From contig CAUYUJ010021071.1 of the NCBI GenBank assembly GCA_963575745.1, positions 184,001 to 235,164 on the forward strand: a stretch of 51,164 nucleotides of DNA, given 5' to 3'. Position numbers and translations under genes: made by a program. Positions 10,671 to 20,790 of this stretch are shown one piece after another. This DNA is from Prorocentrum cordatum (Eukaryota; Sar; Dinophyceae; Prorocentrales; Prorocentraceae). Position 1 is the stretch's first letter. The number at the start of each line of letters is the position of its first letter. The notes beneath the pieces were generated by a model. It was not told where the DNA came from, ran no database searches, and saw nothing but the letters and a program-made list of their open reading frames with translations.

Positions 10671-11704
10671 ACGTCTTGGACCTTCTGGGAAAATCCGGGC
10701 TTAGCGGCAGCCTTACACAGATTCAGCCTGCACCGGGCCTGCGGCGTTTCCTGGGCGACCATCGCATGGACGCAGATCGCGAGCGGGCATGTATCCCGTT
10801 CTCGCCATTGACCACCAAAACTGAAACAAAACTCCATCCGATCCTCACCAGGGGCAGGACAGCAGCCCGAAAGGGGCCTCTTTCCGAACGCCTCTTGAGG
10901 GGGGGGATTGGCTTGGCGAGGTCTTTCAGTGCTCGATGCTCGCATGGCGCTCTGACATGCGTCGTCGCTCTCCAGACCATCGTGGCCCCTGCGAGCACCG
11001 GTCCTAGCCCAGCCATCCAAGTTGGGTCCGCCAGCACAATTAAAGTGAGCGTCGTTCTTCTGGTGACGCATCTGGGCCCTGCCATTCTGTGATATTCTGA
11101 TTGGATTTCGCACCGTACCTGAGCCCCCGCTGCAATCCCGTCCCCCACAGCTTCCTCGCATCGCCTCCCACCAGTTTGATCGTTCTCCGTCGGCATCGCC
11201 CGCCTCGATGTCGAGTGAATCGCTGGCAGTGGGTTCGTTTGGCCAGTCGTTCCGCAATCCTACGCTGCGACCCCCCTCAAGGCTGACCACCCCTAAGGTG
11301 CCGAGGACTTTCCTGATCATCCTCCTAAGTGCGATGCTGGAGGCGGTGATCTGGGCCATGTGGGTCGCAAGCAGCCGTTTCGCCGGCACGCGCGCTGCCG
11401 TGTTGCTGCACCAAACAAGCCGGCGATAAACACGCGCAATTAAATTCTCTTTGAAAACCCCAGAGCACCCGGCGCCCATCGGGCCCCAAACTGCAAACGT
11501 GCACCAAAAACGTCGCCCATCCACAGCCATCTGCAAGCCCGAAGGTCGGGCAACCCACCATCTGAACTTGATCTCGTGCGGCCTCGATTTTCTGACTGCT
11601 GCGCCACGAAGCCACCTGGAGAATGGTGCCGCTGAAGCCTGCGTCGCGGGCACTCTGCATCGGCTCGTTGCGACTAAAGTGTTCGCGGTACTTGCAGAAG
11701 CCAT
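10667..11704 (-). other. 345-codon minus-strand open frame, unrecognised
   Basis: This is the longest open frame outside the simple repeats. Its product is Arg/Gly/Ala-rich with no signal peptide, membrane segment or motif I can name. It lies directly upstream, on the same strand, of the LINE-like tail, so it could be eroded ORF2 (RT) sequence, but I cannot find an RT catalytic box in any of the three minus frames. In DNA of this GC content a frame of this length can arise by chance. Confidence 0.2.
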
Positions 11705-11764
11705 ACGGCGCAGCTCCCGCGAAAAAATCGGGAGTCGCGCCGCGCTCGGCCTGGAGACTCTGGC

Positions 11765-11768
<4 letters not shown>

Positions 11769-11808
<40 letters not shown>

Positions 11809-11915
11809 ATAACAGTTACATGTATAGACATGTATACATAGTTACCCGTGTATACATATACATATATATATACCTTCATACCTGTATGTACAGGCGAATA
11901 TACATACATACATCG
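11769..11915. repeat. (TA)n microsatellite and degenerate TACATA tail
   Basis: A pure (AT)n run at 11770-11804 is followed by about 100 bp of degenerate TACATA/TGTATA sequence. Other TA runs in the window lie at 28,321, 38,180, 46,397 and 49,040. Confidence 0.9.
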
Positions 11916-11939
11916 TGAACACCAAACAATGAGTTATTG

Positions 11940-12035
11940 CAGTCTATGCGGTGCAGTCTACATGGTGCAATGTATGCGATGCATCCGATGTAATGCCATA
12001 TATGCATGCTATCTACGCGGCGAAATTCACCAGCG
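11940..12035 (+). repeat. ~14-bp minisatellite (TCTACGCGGTGCAA type)
   Basis: Degenerate units of about 14 bp around TCTACGCGGTGCAA precede G-module copy 1. The same units in cleaner form lie at 25,437-25,505, also just before a G module. This links the two loci as one repeat family. Confidence 0.6.
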
Positions 12036-12512
12036 CACAACTTGACATTGTGAACTCCACTGCTCGCGCAACCACCGCGCCCACCCACCCGTAACTTGGT
12101 ATGCAAAACCCATGCGGAGGCGATTGCGATGAGTGCTTGGCGTTGGCTGGTGCATCTCTGCGGCCGCGCCAGCCCGCGCATGCACGCGCGCGCAGCGGCC
12201 AGCTAGTTTGTCGCGACAAACGCGGCCGCGGTGGCGCTGACCGCTGGGCACACCCCAGCGGGCACTTCACTGCGAGTCGGCGACTTCGGCGGGCGCGGTA
12301 TCATGGCAACGTCGACAACGGTAGACACGATGATGATAGTCGCAATGCTGGTGACGATGTGCACAAAAACGACTACACGGCCAGTGACGGCGCCGATGCT
12401 GATCACGCCGATGACAATGACGGCGCCCTCGCGTCGGCGATGACGGTTTTGGCGGAAGGAGTTCTGCGCGCGCGGCCGACGCGCGAGAGTGGCCCGCATG
12501 GTATTATCTGAT
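12036..12512 (+). repeat. G module copy 1 (~480-bp dispersed GC-rich repeat)
   Basis: The sequence runs from a CCACCCGTAACTTGG start, through GCGGAGGCGATTGCGA and GCTGACCGCTGGGCACACCC, to an end in GCGCGGCCGACGCG...GGTATTATCTGA. It is matched along its length at 24,206-24,665 and 28,575-29,002, and its first 100 bp at 25,505-25,605. A minus frame (12,499-12,203) is hydrophobic and similar to the minus frame of the 24-kb copy. Function is unknown. Confidence 0.75.
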
Positions 12513-12554
12513 CGCTTCGCTCATTCCGCCGGCCCATTTCGCATCACTGTGGCT

Positions 12555-12765
12555 GCGTGATGGTGTTCTTGTGCCTGTGGGGGCCTCTCGGGGGCCTCAG
12601 GGTCTCTTTCTGGGAGGCCCTAAGGCGGCGCGCAAGAGCAGAACCATCTCCGATGGGGGCTTGCGGGGGGACCTGCCCGGGACCTGCTCGGGGTACTTGT
12701 CGGCCGCGGATATCCAGGGGCCGCCCTGCGCGCGCGAACTGGACATACTGTTTTCCAGTTACTGG
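12555..12765 (+). repeat. Family M minisatellite patch
   Basis: GGGGCCTCTCGGGGGCCTC-type units pass into GGGACCTGCCCGGGACCTGC units. The same transition from GGGGCCTC to CCTGCCGGGA units is seen at 23.7-23.8 kb. Confidence 0.65.
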
Positions 12766-12789
12766 AGATCTTAGCACGCCTCTGGCTCG

Positions 12790-13010
12790 TTGGGCCGGCG
12801 GATTTAAAGTGATCGTGGCCTCGGCGGTCCGAAGATTGCTTCATTTGCGAGGGGCGTGGCCTTGGGTATGCTCATGTTGCGGAATTTGCGGGGGATCGTG
12901 GCTTTGGGAACGCGAATACGGGGCAATTTGAAAGGAATTGCGGCATCCAGAACGCGAATATTGAGTAAATTGTGACGGATCCTGATTTCGAGGACACCAA
13001 TATTGTATCC
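12790..13010. repeat. 42-bp minisatellite, about 5 units
   Basis: Units recur every 42 bp, shown by CTTGGGTATG (12,862) and CTTTGGGAACG (12,902), and by GAACGCGAATA at 12,908 and 12,950. The units are diverged at their ends. No gene is present. Confidence 0.65.
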
Positions 13011-13335
13011 TCCTTGGTGGCCCTGGGGGGCCACTCGCGCCGGGGGGCATTTCGGTGTTCCCTCGACGATCGACGAGGAACGTGGCCCATGGGTTTTTCA
13101 AAGTAGGTATTTTGGGATTTCCAATCTCAATATACTTTAAACGCCGTCCTACTTAAATGATCGAGTGTATTCACCTGTTCCGTCATCCTCACGGGGCGAG
13201 CGGACACCCCATCTACTTTCAACGCCTGCTTACTCTATGTTTCTGCCTACTTCTTCCGACCGACGGGTAGAGCTGGACATCTTCGTGTGCGCCTGCTGTG
13301 TTCGACTGTTGGGGAGGAGGGAAAGAAAATGAAGG
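13011..13335. other. No gene; short repeated TACTTT...CGCC block
   Basis: Two related pieces, TACTTTAAACGCCGTCCTACTT near 13,131 and TACTTTCAACGCCTGCTTACTC near 13,212, lie about 80 bp apart. Nothing else is recognised. Confidence 0.4.
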
Positions 13336-13339
13336 CGAG

Positions 13340-13960
13340 TGAGGTGTGATGGAGGAAACAGAGGACGAAGACGAAACTGTGGGAAAAGAGACAAGCAGGG
13401 GGAACCAGGGAAAACGACGAGGGTCGAGTGATGATGATGATGATGCTTATGAGGATGATGATGATGTTTATGAGGATGGTGTTTCTGATGAGGAGGAGGA
13501 GGAGGAGGAGGAGGAGGGTCGGGTGATGATGATGATGATAATGATGATGAAGATGACAATGATGATGTGGAGGAGGAGGAGAAGGAGGGGGAGGCGGAGG
13601 AGTAGGAGGAGGACAAGGAGGAGCCGGACAGAAGGAGAGGGGAAAAGGAAGACGCGGGGTACGAGGAGGACAAGCAAGAGGAGGAGGAGGGAACCCCACC
13701 ATGGCTGCTTGCGGGATTGAGGTGTGACATGGTAGCGATGCAGAGCAGGGGAGAGGAAAGGGACGCTGAATGTATCGTCTTGATGATTTATTGTAGAGCT
13801 CTTCGTTGGAGAATAGAGGTTCGTTGAAGCAGAGGGGGGAGGGGTTGAGGTTCGTTGAAGCACAGGGGGGGAGGGGGAGGAGGGGGAAAGAGGGGAAGAG
13901 AAGGAGGAAGAGGAGGAAGAGGAGGATTTGGAGGAGGAAGAGGAAGAGGAGAGGGCAAGG
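13340..13960. repeat. (GAT)n and (GAG)n purine-rich tract
   Basis: GATGAT runs (13,425-13,480 and 13,520-13,570) alternate with GAGGAG runs (13,485-13,515 and 13,865-13,960). The + frame 13,346-13,720 reads poly-Glu/Asp and is repeat-derived. Confidence 0.85.
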
Positions 13961-14245
13961 ATGAAGAGGAGGCCTTTTGATTCCTGTCGTGATGATTGAT
14001 TGTGGCGCATTTCGTCCAAGGAGGAAGGGTCGTTGGCGCTGAGGGGGGAGAAAGAGGAGAGGTAAGAAAGAAAGAAGAGTTTGTGAGACGATAGGAGGCC
14101 TCTCGGGGGCCTCTTGGCGGAGCGCTTTTCGTTCGAGGATGGAGAGTCGTTGACGCAAAGGGGGGAGACGGAGGAGAGGGAAGAAAGAAGGAAGGGTTAG
14201 TGACACGATTGGCGGGCCCTCGGGGGTCTCTTGGCGGCATGTCTT
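13960..14245 (+). repeat. ~120-bp tandem units with GGGGGGAGA core
   Basis: The block containing GTCGTTGGCGCTGAGGGGGG (about 14,027) recurs as GTCGTTGACGCAAAGGGGGG (about 14,147), 120 bp on. A more diverged version lies near 13,800-13,880. The units lead into the GGGGCCTC array. Confidence 0.6.
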
Positions 14246-14661
14246 AGCCTCCTGAGGCGTCGCGGGGGCCTGTAGGGGTCCTCTTGGGGGTCTCTTGGGG
14301 CCTCTTGGGGGCCTCCTGGGAGCTTCTTGGGGTGTTCTCAAGGCCTCCAGGGAACCTCTCTGCGCCTCGAGCTCGACAAATCTGTCCGGGCCCCCCGTCT
14401 TGGCCCGCCATTGAAGCAGTCTAGGGGGCCACTTCAGCTACCTTAGAAGCCTCTGGAGCCGTCTAGGGGCCCTCTGGGGCAAGTGTGGGCGCTCTTGGAG
14501 GGCGATTGGGCCGTGTTGGAGCGATCATGAAAGCTTCTAGGGCCGCCCTGGAGCGCCAATAAGCCCCCAAGGCGAGAACGGCAAAAACCTTGAACAATCA
14601 TAGGAAAACCGCTCATGTCTGTCTCTGTGGGCCCTCTTGGGAGGTGTCTTGGGGCCTTTTG
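14246..14661 (+). repeat. Family M higher-order repeat, left part of split array
   Basis: GGGGCCTC units are organised into a longer unit marked by a CAAAAACC anchor (14,582) and a following CTGTCTCTGTGGGCC segment. The same anchor occurs at 23,096 and 23,493. The copia element interrupts this unit after the TTTTG at 14,657-14,661. Removing the element places the anchors 378 and 397 bp apart, so the two sides were one continuous array. Confidence 0.85.
14657..14661. repeat. 5' target-site duplication TTTTG
   Basis: TTTTG directly precedes the TG start of the 5' LTR and is repeated directly after the CA end of the 3' LTR. Five bp is the usual copia duplication length. Confidence 0.92.
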
Positions 14662-14896
14662 TGTCAGCTATGACCAGTTATCTCGCAGCCCTCCATCATT
14701 TATCCTTACAGGGAAGATGTTACTATAATGTATATTCTGCAGCATGGTGAGCCGTCATCAGATAACGGCAGCTGGCGCCGTTTGGCAAAAGGATTGGTTG
14801 TTGGATTGTGTTTCGACATTTCCTTTCAGTGAAGAGATTTGTGCAGACGCTGTCGCTTTCCGCCAGAGCTGAGAGAATAGGTAGACTTCGCTAACA
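14662..14896 (+). repeat. 5' LTR (235 bp)
   Basis: It starts TGTCAGCTATGACC and ends TTCGCTAACA. Alignment to the 3' LTR is continuous apart from a block of about 51 bp present only in the 3' copy (after ATTTATCC). The 3' half, GCTGGCGCCGTTTG to GAGAATAGGTAGA, is the best conserved. Confidence 0.95.
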
Positions 14897-16330
14897 TGGT
14901 AGCGAAGCTACAACGGAGATCCACGGCAGGAACGGCACGTTCAACTTCAGGGTGTGAGACCGATAACGGAGTTCCAACATGGAACGGAGATCCTCTACTG
15001 TTTGAGAGTTACGCCAATGCCGTTCTTGGGTACAGAGCAGGACTCAAGTCGAACGAGAAAGGGCAGGCTGCAGCTCGACTGTGGTCTGCACTGAATGGAG
15101 CTGCCAAGGAAACGGTGAAGGATCTACGACCAGCGACGATACTGAACGGCGATGGCGTTGACAATATTCTCCGACACCTTCGGGAAGGGGGGAAGGGCCT
15201 CTCGCCAAGATGCCGATTCTCGACGCCTACCAGACGATTAGAGTACGATCAGTTGGTTCGGAATCCGGGCGAGGTGATCAGATAATACATCATCAGAGTG
15301 GGTAACCTGTTCAAGGAGATGCGACAAGCTCTACGGAGAGTACGAGAGGATCGCCAGCGTCGCTCGGGTCAGAAGAGTGGTGGAACACAACTACCTAGAG
15401 TTGCTGAAGATGACGAGACCAGGGCGGCGAGAGCGATGGAAGATACGGATATCGGTGAAGAACGATTCGAAGAACCGGCAGAAGCATACGAATAAGACGA
15501 GGTCAAGTCCTTTCAGGAGTGTGCCGACGACCGGGAGTTGAGCTTCTTCGAGTCCGAGCTTCGAGGTTATCGCCTAATACACAATGCGCGGCTCGGAGAG
15601 ACAGATGTTCCTGGCGGGCACTCAAAACGACACTAGCTACCAGGCGGTGGTGACGCAACTTCGGGCCGCCTGGGACGAGAAAGACATACGCGATCAAGAT
15701 CGACCGCAGCAGAAACGTGGTTTCAGAGGCCGTGCATTTGAGTTCGAGCAGGAAGATCTTGAGGAGTGGTGTTCAGCTCTCAAGGGTGAATATGATGAGT
15801 GGCAAGTACATTATCAGTATGACGATGCTTCCAGTAGTTGGTGTGGATGCTACCCTGCTGACGAGTCATGGGCCATCGACTCGAACGATTATGAACATGG
15901 CTCGTGGCCATCCAAGAACTGGGACCAGCAGCAGTGGGCACAGTACACCGGACAGGATCCACCACCACAGCAGAGCGAGGTTACTCATGAGGAGAAGGCC
16001 CTGGAGGAGCAAGCGGCCGCCGCGGAGGTTCTCGCAGCGGCGGCCAGTCGCACTCTGTCCGAAGCACGTACAGCAGTGGCCGAGACTCGTAAGAACAGCA
16101 AGAGCAGGACAAAAGGAAGCAGCTCGAGCAACAACGGCAAGGGATGTTTGATCTGCGGCCGTCCTGATCACTACTGGCGCGAGTGTCCTGATCGTCACTC
16201 GGCCAAAGGCAAGCAGGTCGCTTCCAAGGGCAAGGGTTCCGGATCCAAGGGCTCCTTGAAAGGCAAGAGCTGTTTCGGCAAGGGCAAGGGCCAGCCATCG
16301 TACTACATGAACTGGGGTATCTGCGACCTT
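14896..16330 (+). pseudogene. gag: Copia gag region with CCHC zinc knuckle, split into frames
   Basis: Gag packages the element RNA in the virus-like particle. Frame 1 runs 14,896-15,285 with a PTWNGDPLLFESYANAV segment, is stopped by TAA, resumes (15,298-15,495) with VGNLFKEMRQALRRVRED, and has a second TAA at 15,493. The sequence then moves to frame 2 at about 15,590 (FLAGTQNDTSYQAVVTQL). In frame 2 an acidic/Gln-rich linker is followed by an intact C-x2-C-x4-H-x4-C knuckle (codons 16,145-16,186; CLICGRPDHYWREC) and a Lys/Gly/Ser-rich tail. The ATG at 14,896 overlaps the LTR end and the primer site, so the true start is uncertain. Two stops and one frameshift make it a pseudogene. Confidence 0.85.
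14897..14908 (+). promoter_or_regulatory. Primer-binding site (tRNA-primed minus-strand start)
   Basis: TGGTAGCGAAGC lies directly after the 5' LTR. TGGTA is complementary to a tRNA 3' end (TACCA), and the site resembles TGGTAGCAGAGG, the complement of the 3' end of eukaryotic initiator tRNA-Met, at 10 of 12 positions. The exact primer tRNA is inferred. Confidence 0.75.
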
Positions 16331-16703
16331 CACGTGATCTGGTCCGTGTCCAATCCTGTGTCATCCGAGCTGGTGCTGGACTGCGGAGCGACTACTACGG
16401 CGGGCGGCGGAGACGCGGTGACCTCGCTCGTCGAGACGGTGATGAAGGATGAAGGAGTATCCGCAGGCTGAGTACCACATCGACGGAGACGACAAGCCGT
16501 GGTTCAAGTTTGCGAATGGAGAGTGGGGCCAGGCTTTGTCCAAGGTGTGGCTTCATTCGCCTGTGGGTTGGCTTGGCATGTATGTTTTGGACGCCGACAA
16601 TGTGCCAGCCTTGATGGGAGTCGATTGGTTGAACGATCGCGACGTGAGCTTCAGGAGCAACTCCCTGCAACTCTACGTGAAGCCCAAGGAGCCGACCAGC
16701 TAG
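16331..16703 (+). pseudogene. Copia aspartic protease, frameshifted
   Basis: The retropepsin would process the polyprotein. Its active site reads SELVLDCGATTTAGG in frame 2 (Asp codon 16,379-16,381), with Cys where D-S/T-G usually has Ser or Thr. After a frameshift between about 16,440 and 16,470 the C-terminal half continues in frame 3 (16,449-16,703), ending with the hydrophobic VPALMGVDWLNDRDV segment typical of the second half of copia proteases. The split is downstream of the catalytic residue. Confidence 0.75.
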
Positions 16704-17935
16704 GGACAGCACACCGGTGCCCGAGACTCCCTAGGGCATACAGGTGACCAGAAAATGTTGGGAGAAGATGTTTACAGTCAGTCAGATGCGTCCTGTCATC
16801 GTCACAATCGTCAATCAGGAGTTCCAGCACAGTTAGACACGAGACGGTCATGACCCCGAGATTCCGAGCGACGATTACGTCTCGAGCGAGATCGTGGGTA
16901 CGATCTACGAGGAAATGACCTGGGTCGAGATCGTGAACGTGATCTCCTTCGACCTGACGATCCGGACGACCGAGGAGACCAGCGACTTGATCCCGCTCGC
17001 GACCGGTTCGAGCGATTCCAGCGAACGATGGCCATAAGGGATCGTCTGTTGCGGCAACACCACTCGATCCGAGACTCACCAGGACAGGTTGTTTCACGGA
17101 CGGTTGAGAACAGTCGCACCAACGATCGAGTTTCCTTTGTTGGTATGATGTCTTCCAGCTCGAGCTCGACCCCTCCGCTGGCATCTAGGCTTCAAGACCT
17201 CTCGAGCCGACTTCAGGCTCTGAGGAGATCTCAGTCCAATTATTCCAGATCGTATGCCTCGGGCGCACTCCGAGGTTCCATGTGTGGACCGCGGGGATCT
17301 CCTGTGGGAAAAAACGTACCCGCCCAATCGAGCGGACCCGCGATGCAACAGCTAACCGTGTTACGGCCAGCACGAGGTGTCGAGCTACCAACAGAACAAC
17401 GCCAGGGCGTGGCTGGAAAGCGGCAAGTGCGCTTTCCGGTTGGACTACGCTCCGAAGAAGGGTTTCTCGGGAAACTACCGCGGTCAACCACAGCCCGAGG
17501 TGGTGCAGCAGGTGCTGGACGAGATGATCAAGGACGACCTGGAGCCGACAGCGACCTTGGTCAGGCACCTGATCAAGAAGCACGAGCAGTCCAGGGCACA
17601 AGGGCAGGATCAAGAAGGAGCTGGGCAAGACCGAGATTCTCCTGGTAGACACATCGCACCTCCGACCAGACGGGCCGAAGCGGGTTCCTGTGGAGAAAGA
17701 GCTCGGCGAGGCGTCCTCGGCCTCGCCAGGTCGTGTGCCTGTGAAGGCGCCGCCTGCGACTCGCCAGCAGGTGCCGACCGCGGCGAAGTCAGCACCCCCG
17801 GTCGCGGTGAAGGTCCAGCAGGTAAAGATCCAGCAGAGCGCCGACGGTCAGGCAATACCAGTGGTTCTGGACATGTGGGATCAGGCTCGACCGAGGTGGA
17901 CGAGGCGGAAGCCTGAAGAGCCTTACGACCCAGCA
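16704..17935 (+). pseudogene. Retroelement interdomain region, frame-broken
   Basis: Between protease and the methyltransferase-like block the sequence stays coding-like but moves between frames (17,028-17,648; 17,377-17,916; 17,690-18,037). One segment, YQQNNARAWLESGKCAFRL to about residue 60 of the 17,377 frame, is charged and looks like a real domain (QPEVVQQVLDEMIKDDLEPT). It is followed by Pro/Ala/Val-rich linker sequence. I do not recognise a family. An Arg/Asp/Ser-alternating stretch at 16,850-17,030 looks like linker sequence. Confidence 0.55.
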
Positions 17936-18755
17936 GAGGATGCTGTACGCGGGCACCCTCACGATGGGGTGCACGATCACGGGCCTCGTCGGTTCCATTA
18001 TGAAGGGATCGACCCAGCCCAGAGCCGATTTCGCTAAGGTATGCTGCTCGCCAACCTCTCGGCTGACTGCAGGGATGATGGCCGAGGGCTTCGAGTGCCA
18101 GCGCTTGAATCTCGAGCAGGGATACGATTTCAACACGACGGAGTCGACTAAGAAGGCCATGGCATGGGTGCAGGAGAAGTCGCCGCGTAAGATGTGGGTT
18201 TCAACGACGTGCAAGTATTTACGGTCATGCTGAATATCACGCCAGAATGGAAGAGGGATCCTGTCAGATAGCAGAACTACCTACGCGGACAACTACGAGC
18301 TCGGAAACTCAATGGCCGTGCAGTGGAAGTTGTTTTGGAAACGCTACGCAACGACGGAGACATCTACTGGGAGTGACCTCGCAATTGCATAGGATAGGGG
18401 TACTCCCGAGCTCTATCGCCTCAGATCTACGGCGGAGAAGATTCTCGGGTGACCTCTCATCATGGTACGGATCGACGGATGTCAGGTTGGATTTCGTGAC
18501 GACCATGGTGTTTTGCGCGGCAAGTGTTCTTACGTCTGACGAGCGTCTTGCCAATTACATGTCTCTGCTCTGTACGCGCGATCACGCTCACAGCGTCCTC
18601 GAGGGCACTGCTGCGGTGGCGGTTTCAGCTTACTACCCCGATGCGATGGTCAAGCGCATCGTGAAGGGCATCGCGCAGGACCTTCGCAGGAGCGACCTGG
18701 TGGACGAGTTCTTGAGTTCAAGTCTATGCTCTAGAGTCCGACACTAAGCACCATG
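17936..18755 (+). pseudogene. Methyltransferase-like block upstream of integrase, broken
   Basis: Frame 3 (17,940-18,233) carries EGFECQRLNLEQGYDF and then PRKMWVSTTC (Cys codon 18,210-18,212). Frame 2 around 18,371 reads YWE-stop-P, where a TGA at 18,374 sits at the position of a Trp in an expected EWP. Frame 1 (to 18,747) ends with DHAHSVLEGTAAVAVSAYYP. The order 'S-x-P-C ... E-x-P ... H.H..LEG....SAYYP' is one I recall upstream of integrase in dinoflagellate copia polyproteins. S-P-C and E-N/W-P are spaced like motifs IV and VI of cytosine-5 methyltransferases. The motif Cys is present but the preceding Pro is Thr. Homology and activity are both unproven. Confidence 0.45.
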
Positions 18756-18779
18756 AGAGAAAGTCAGATGACGAGAAGG

Positions 18780-20177
18780 AGCTCGAGGACGTGCGCAGGT
18801 GGATCAAGGAGCTGCACATCATGGGCGGCCACATGTCGAAGATGAACCTCAAGGTCACGCTTCAGAGACGGCTGTCCAGCCTTGGTCTCGGAGATGGTGG
18901 ACGAGCTCGAGTGCGATGCTTGCCGGGAGACCCAGGATGTTCAACATCAGGCTCGAGTGTCACTCAGCTTGCCTCCCCGACTGTGGCAAGCAGTAAAGGT
19001 GGATTGTTTCGAGCTCGAGGTGCATGATCGCAAGGTTTTTGCAGTACTGTATCTTGATGCGGCTTGTAAGCTGGCCGTCCGAGTTGTATTCAAGGAGATC
19101 GAACTACACGGACGACGTCATTACTTCGAGCCGAAGGGTCAGGATGTGCTAAGCCACTTCCTCGAGGACTGGTGGCAGCACAGACCACGATGCCAGTACT
19201 TGATCACTGATCCAGGTGGAGGTTTCATCAGTCAGGTGCTGCGCGATTGGTGTGGCACTCACGGCGTAGGATTGTTTCAGAGCGCCGGGGAATCTCACGG
19301 GCTGACGGCGGACCTGGAGGTGCTGATCCGCACGATCAAGAAGACAGCACGACGGATCGCCCTGGACGAGTCTTCTCTTACTTTGGCAGACTGGTTGGCC
19401 GTAGCGTGTTCAGCACAGAACAACTTACACAAGGTGTCAGGATACACTCCTGTCCAGTGGGCCTTCGGAGCGGTCCACGAGGGCTACCAGTTCGCCGAGG
19501 AGGCTGGCATTCTCAACGGCGACGGACTTGCTCATTCGGAGCTGCTGAGTGCACTGGCGGAGAAGACCTACCTGGAAGAGCAGCACAGGAGCATCGAGAC
19601 GAGGCTCAAACACTCCCTCCGTCGGAAGCTTTTCGAGTGCAAGCCAGGCGACTGGGTTATGTTCCTTCGATGAGGTAAAGACCGAGGAGTTCGAGGTACC
19701 TGGTTCGGCCCAGCCAGGGTCGTAGCGCTCGAGCCCAAGGTGAATTTTGGCGGCAAGATCGGTGACGAGTCGGAAGGGATGGAGACCATTTCGGTGGTGT
19801 GGGTCGTCCATGGCATACAACGCATTCGATGTCATCCCGCACAACTCCGACAGTGTAGCCAGCGTGAAATGGTGGTTTCTTCCACCAAGGGGGACATCTC
19901 GACAGGAATACCTCCACGGATGGGTGAGATGCTCAAGAGAGAGTTGGCCGAGTCACTCGGGGACCTACCTGATAGTCCCGAGCCACCGACCGACCTACCG
20001 GACCAACCACCGACCGACACACGAGATCAACCACCGATCGACCAAATCAGACGAGCTACCGACCGATCAATTCATCCGGCAACCCACGGACCGACCAGCA
20101 CCGCCACAGGAGCCTATAAACTGACAGTCGGAGTCTTCCGAGGGGACACCTGTGCCAGCCAGGTCAAACAGACCTGA
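18780..20177 (+). pseudogene. Copia integrase with HHCC, DDE core and post-integrase block
   Basis: Integrase joins element cDNA to the target. The zinc-binding part is split: HIMGGH (18,815-18,832) is in frame 2 and CDAC (18,912-18,923) in frame 3. The core in frame 3 has the catalytic triad D (19,002), D (19,209, in LITDPGG) and E (19,317, in LEVLIRTIK), with exactly 35 residues between the second D and E. All three residues are intact. A TGA at 19,671 then interrupts the frame; the context FLR-stop-GKDRG suggests a former Arg codon (CGA to TGA). Past it the same frame continues to 20,174 with WFGPARVVALE and VVWVVHGIQRIRCHPAQLR, the C-terminal block of dinoflagellate copia integrases (recalled), followed by a Pro/Thr/Asp-rich linker. 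Confidence 0.88.
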
Positions 20178-20790
20178 ATGGAGTGCGCTTCGGAAGGTGA
20201 GGCTACGACGGAAAATGCATCCGTATGAGGTGATTGGAGAAGAAGATCTGACCAAGCAAGCAGACGTGACAACGTAGATTGGCGGCGATATCAGTGACAG
20301 GCAAGATTACGATATACCCGATGAGAAACAGGCCGTGGATCAGAGCGACGACTTTCCCAAGCCAGACGGCCAGGAAACACAGATCGAGGCGGAACCTGTA
20401 CATGGAGTCTCTCAAAGGATTCCGAGGACGAAGATGAGCCTGCAGATGACAAAAAAGCGAGCGCGCTTTGATGAGTTGGACTCCCTGCACGACTTGCAAG
20501 CTGACGACCAGCAGTACTACGTATACCAGGCGGGCAACGAGGAGCCCGAGATCAGCAGGTATTTGGAGAGGTACGAGCAGGAGAACAACGAGACGATCGC
20601 TTTCTTCAAGAAGAGCGAGGAGCACCGCGAGTACGTGGAGGTCAGAACGGATTTCGAGCAGCCGAACGATTTCCTCATGGATCCGACCCTGTGGCTCTCG
20701 AAGAGGCTTGGTGACGGCAAGTCCACGGAGGCGAGCTTCAACAAGTGGGCCCAGGGCAGCAGGCGCAGTTTGACGACGCGATGGTGAAGG
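20178..20790 (+). pseudogene. Linker and N-terminal part of copia RT region
   Basis: Frame 1 (20,335-20,787) encodes an acidic, charged segment with KKRARFDELDSLHDLQADD and an ISRYLERYEQEN stretch, ending in FNKWAQGSR. In copia polyproteins a charged linker of this kind connects integrase to RT. No catalytic residue lies here. The frame shifts to frame 2 around 20,770-20,830. Confidence 0.6.
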
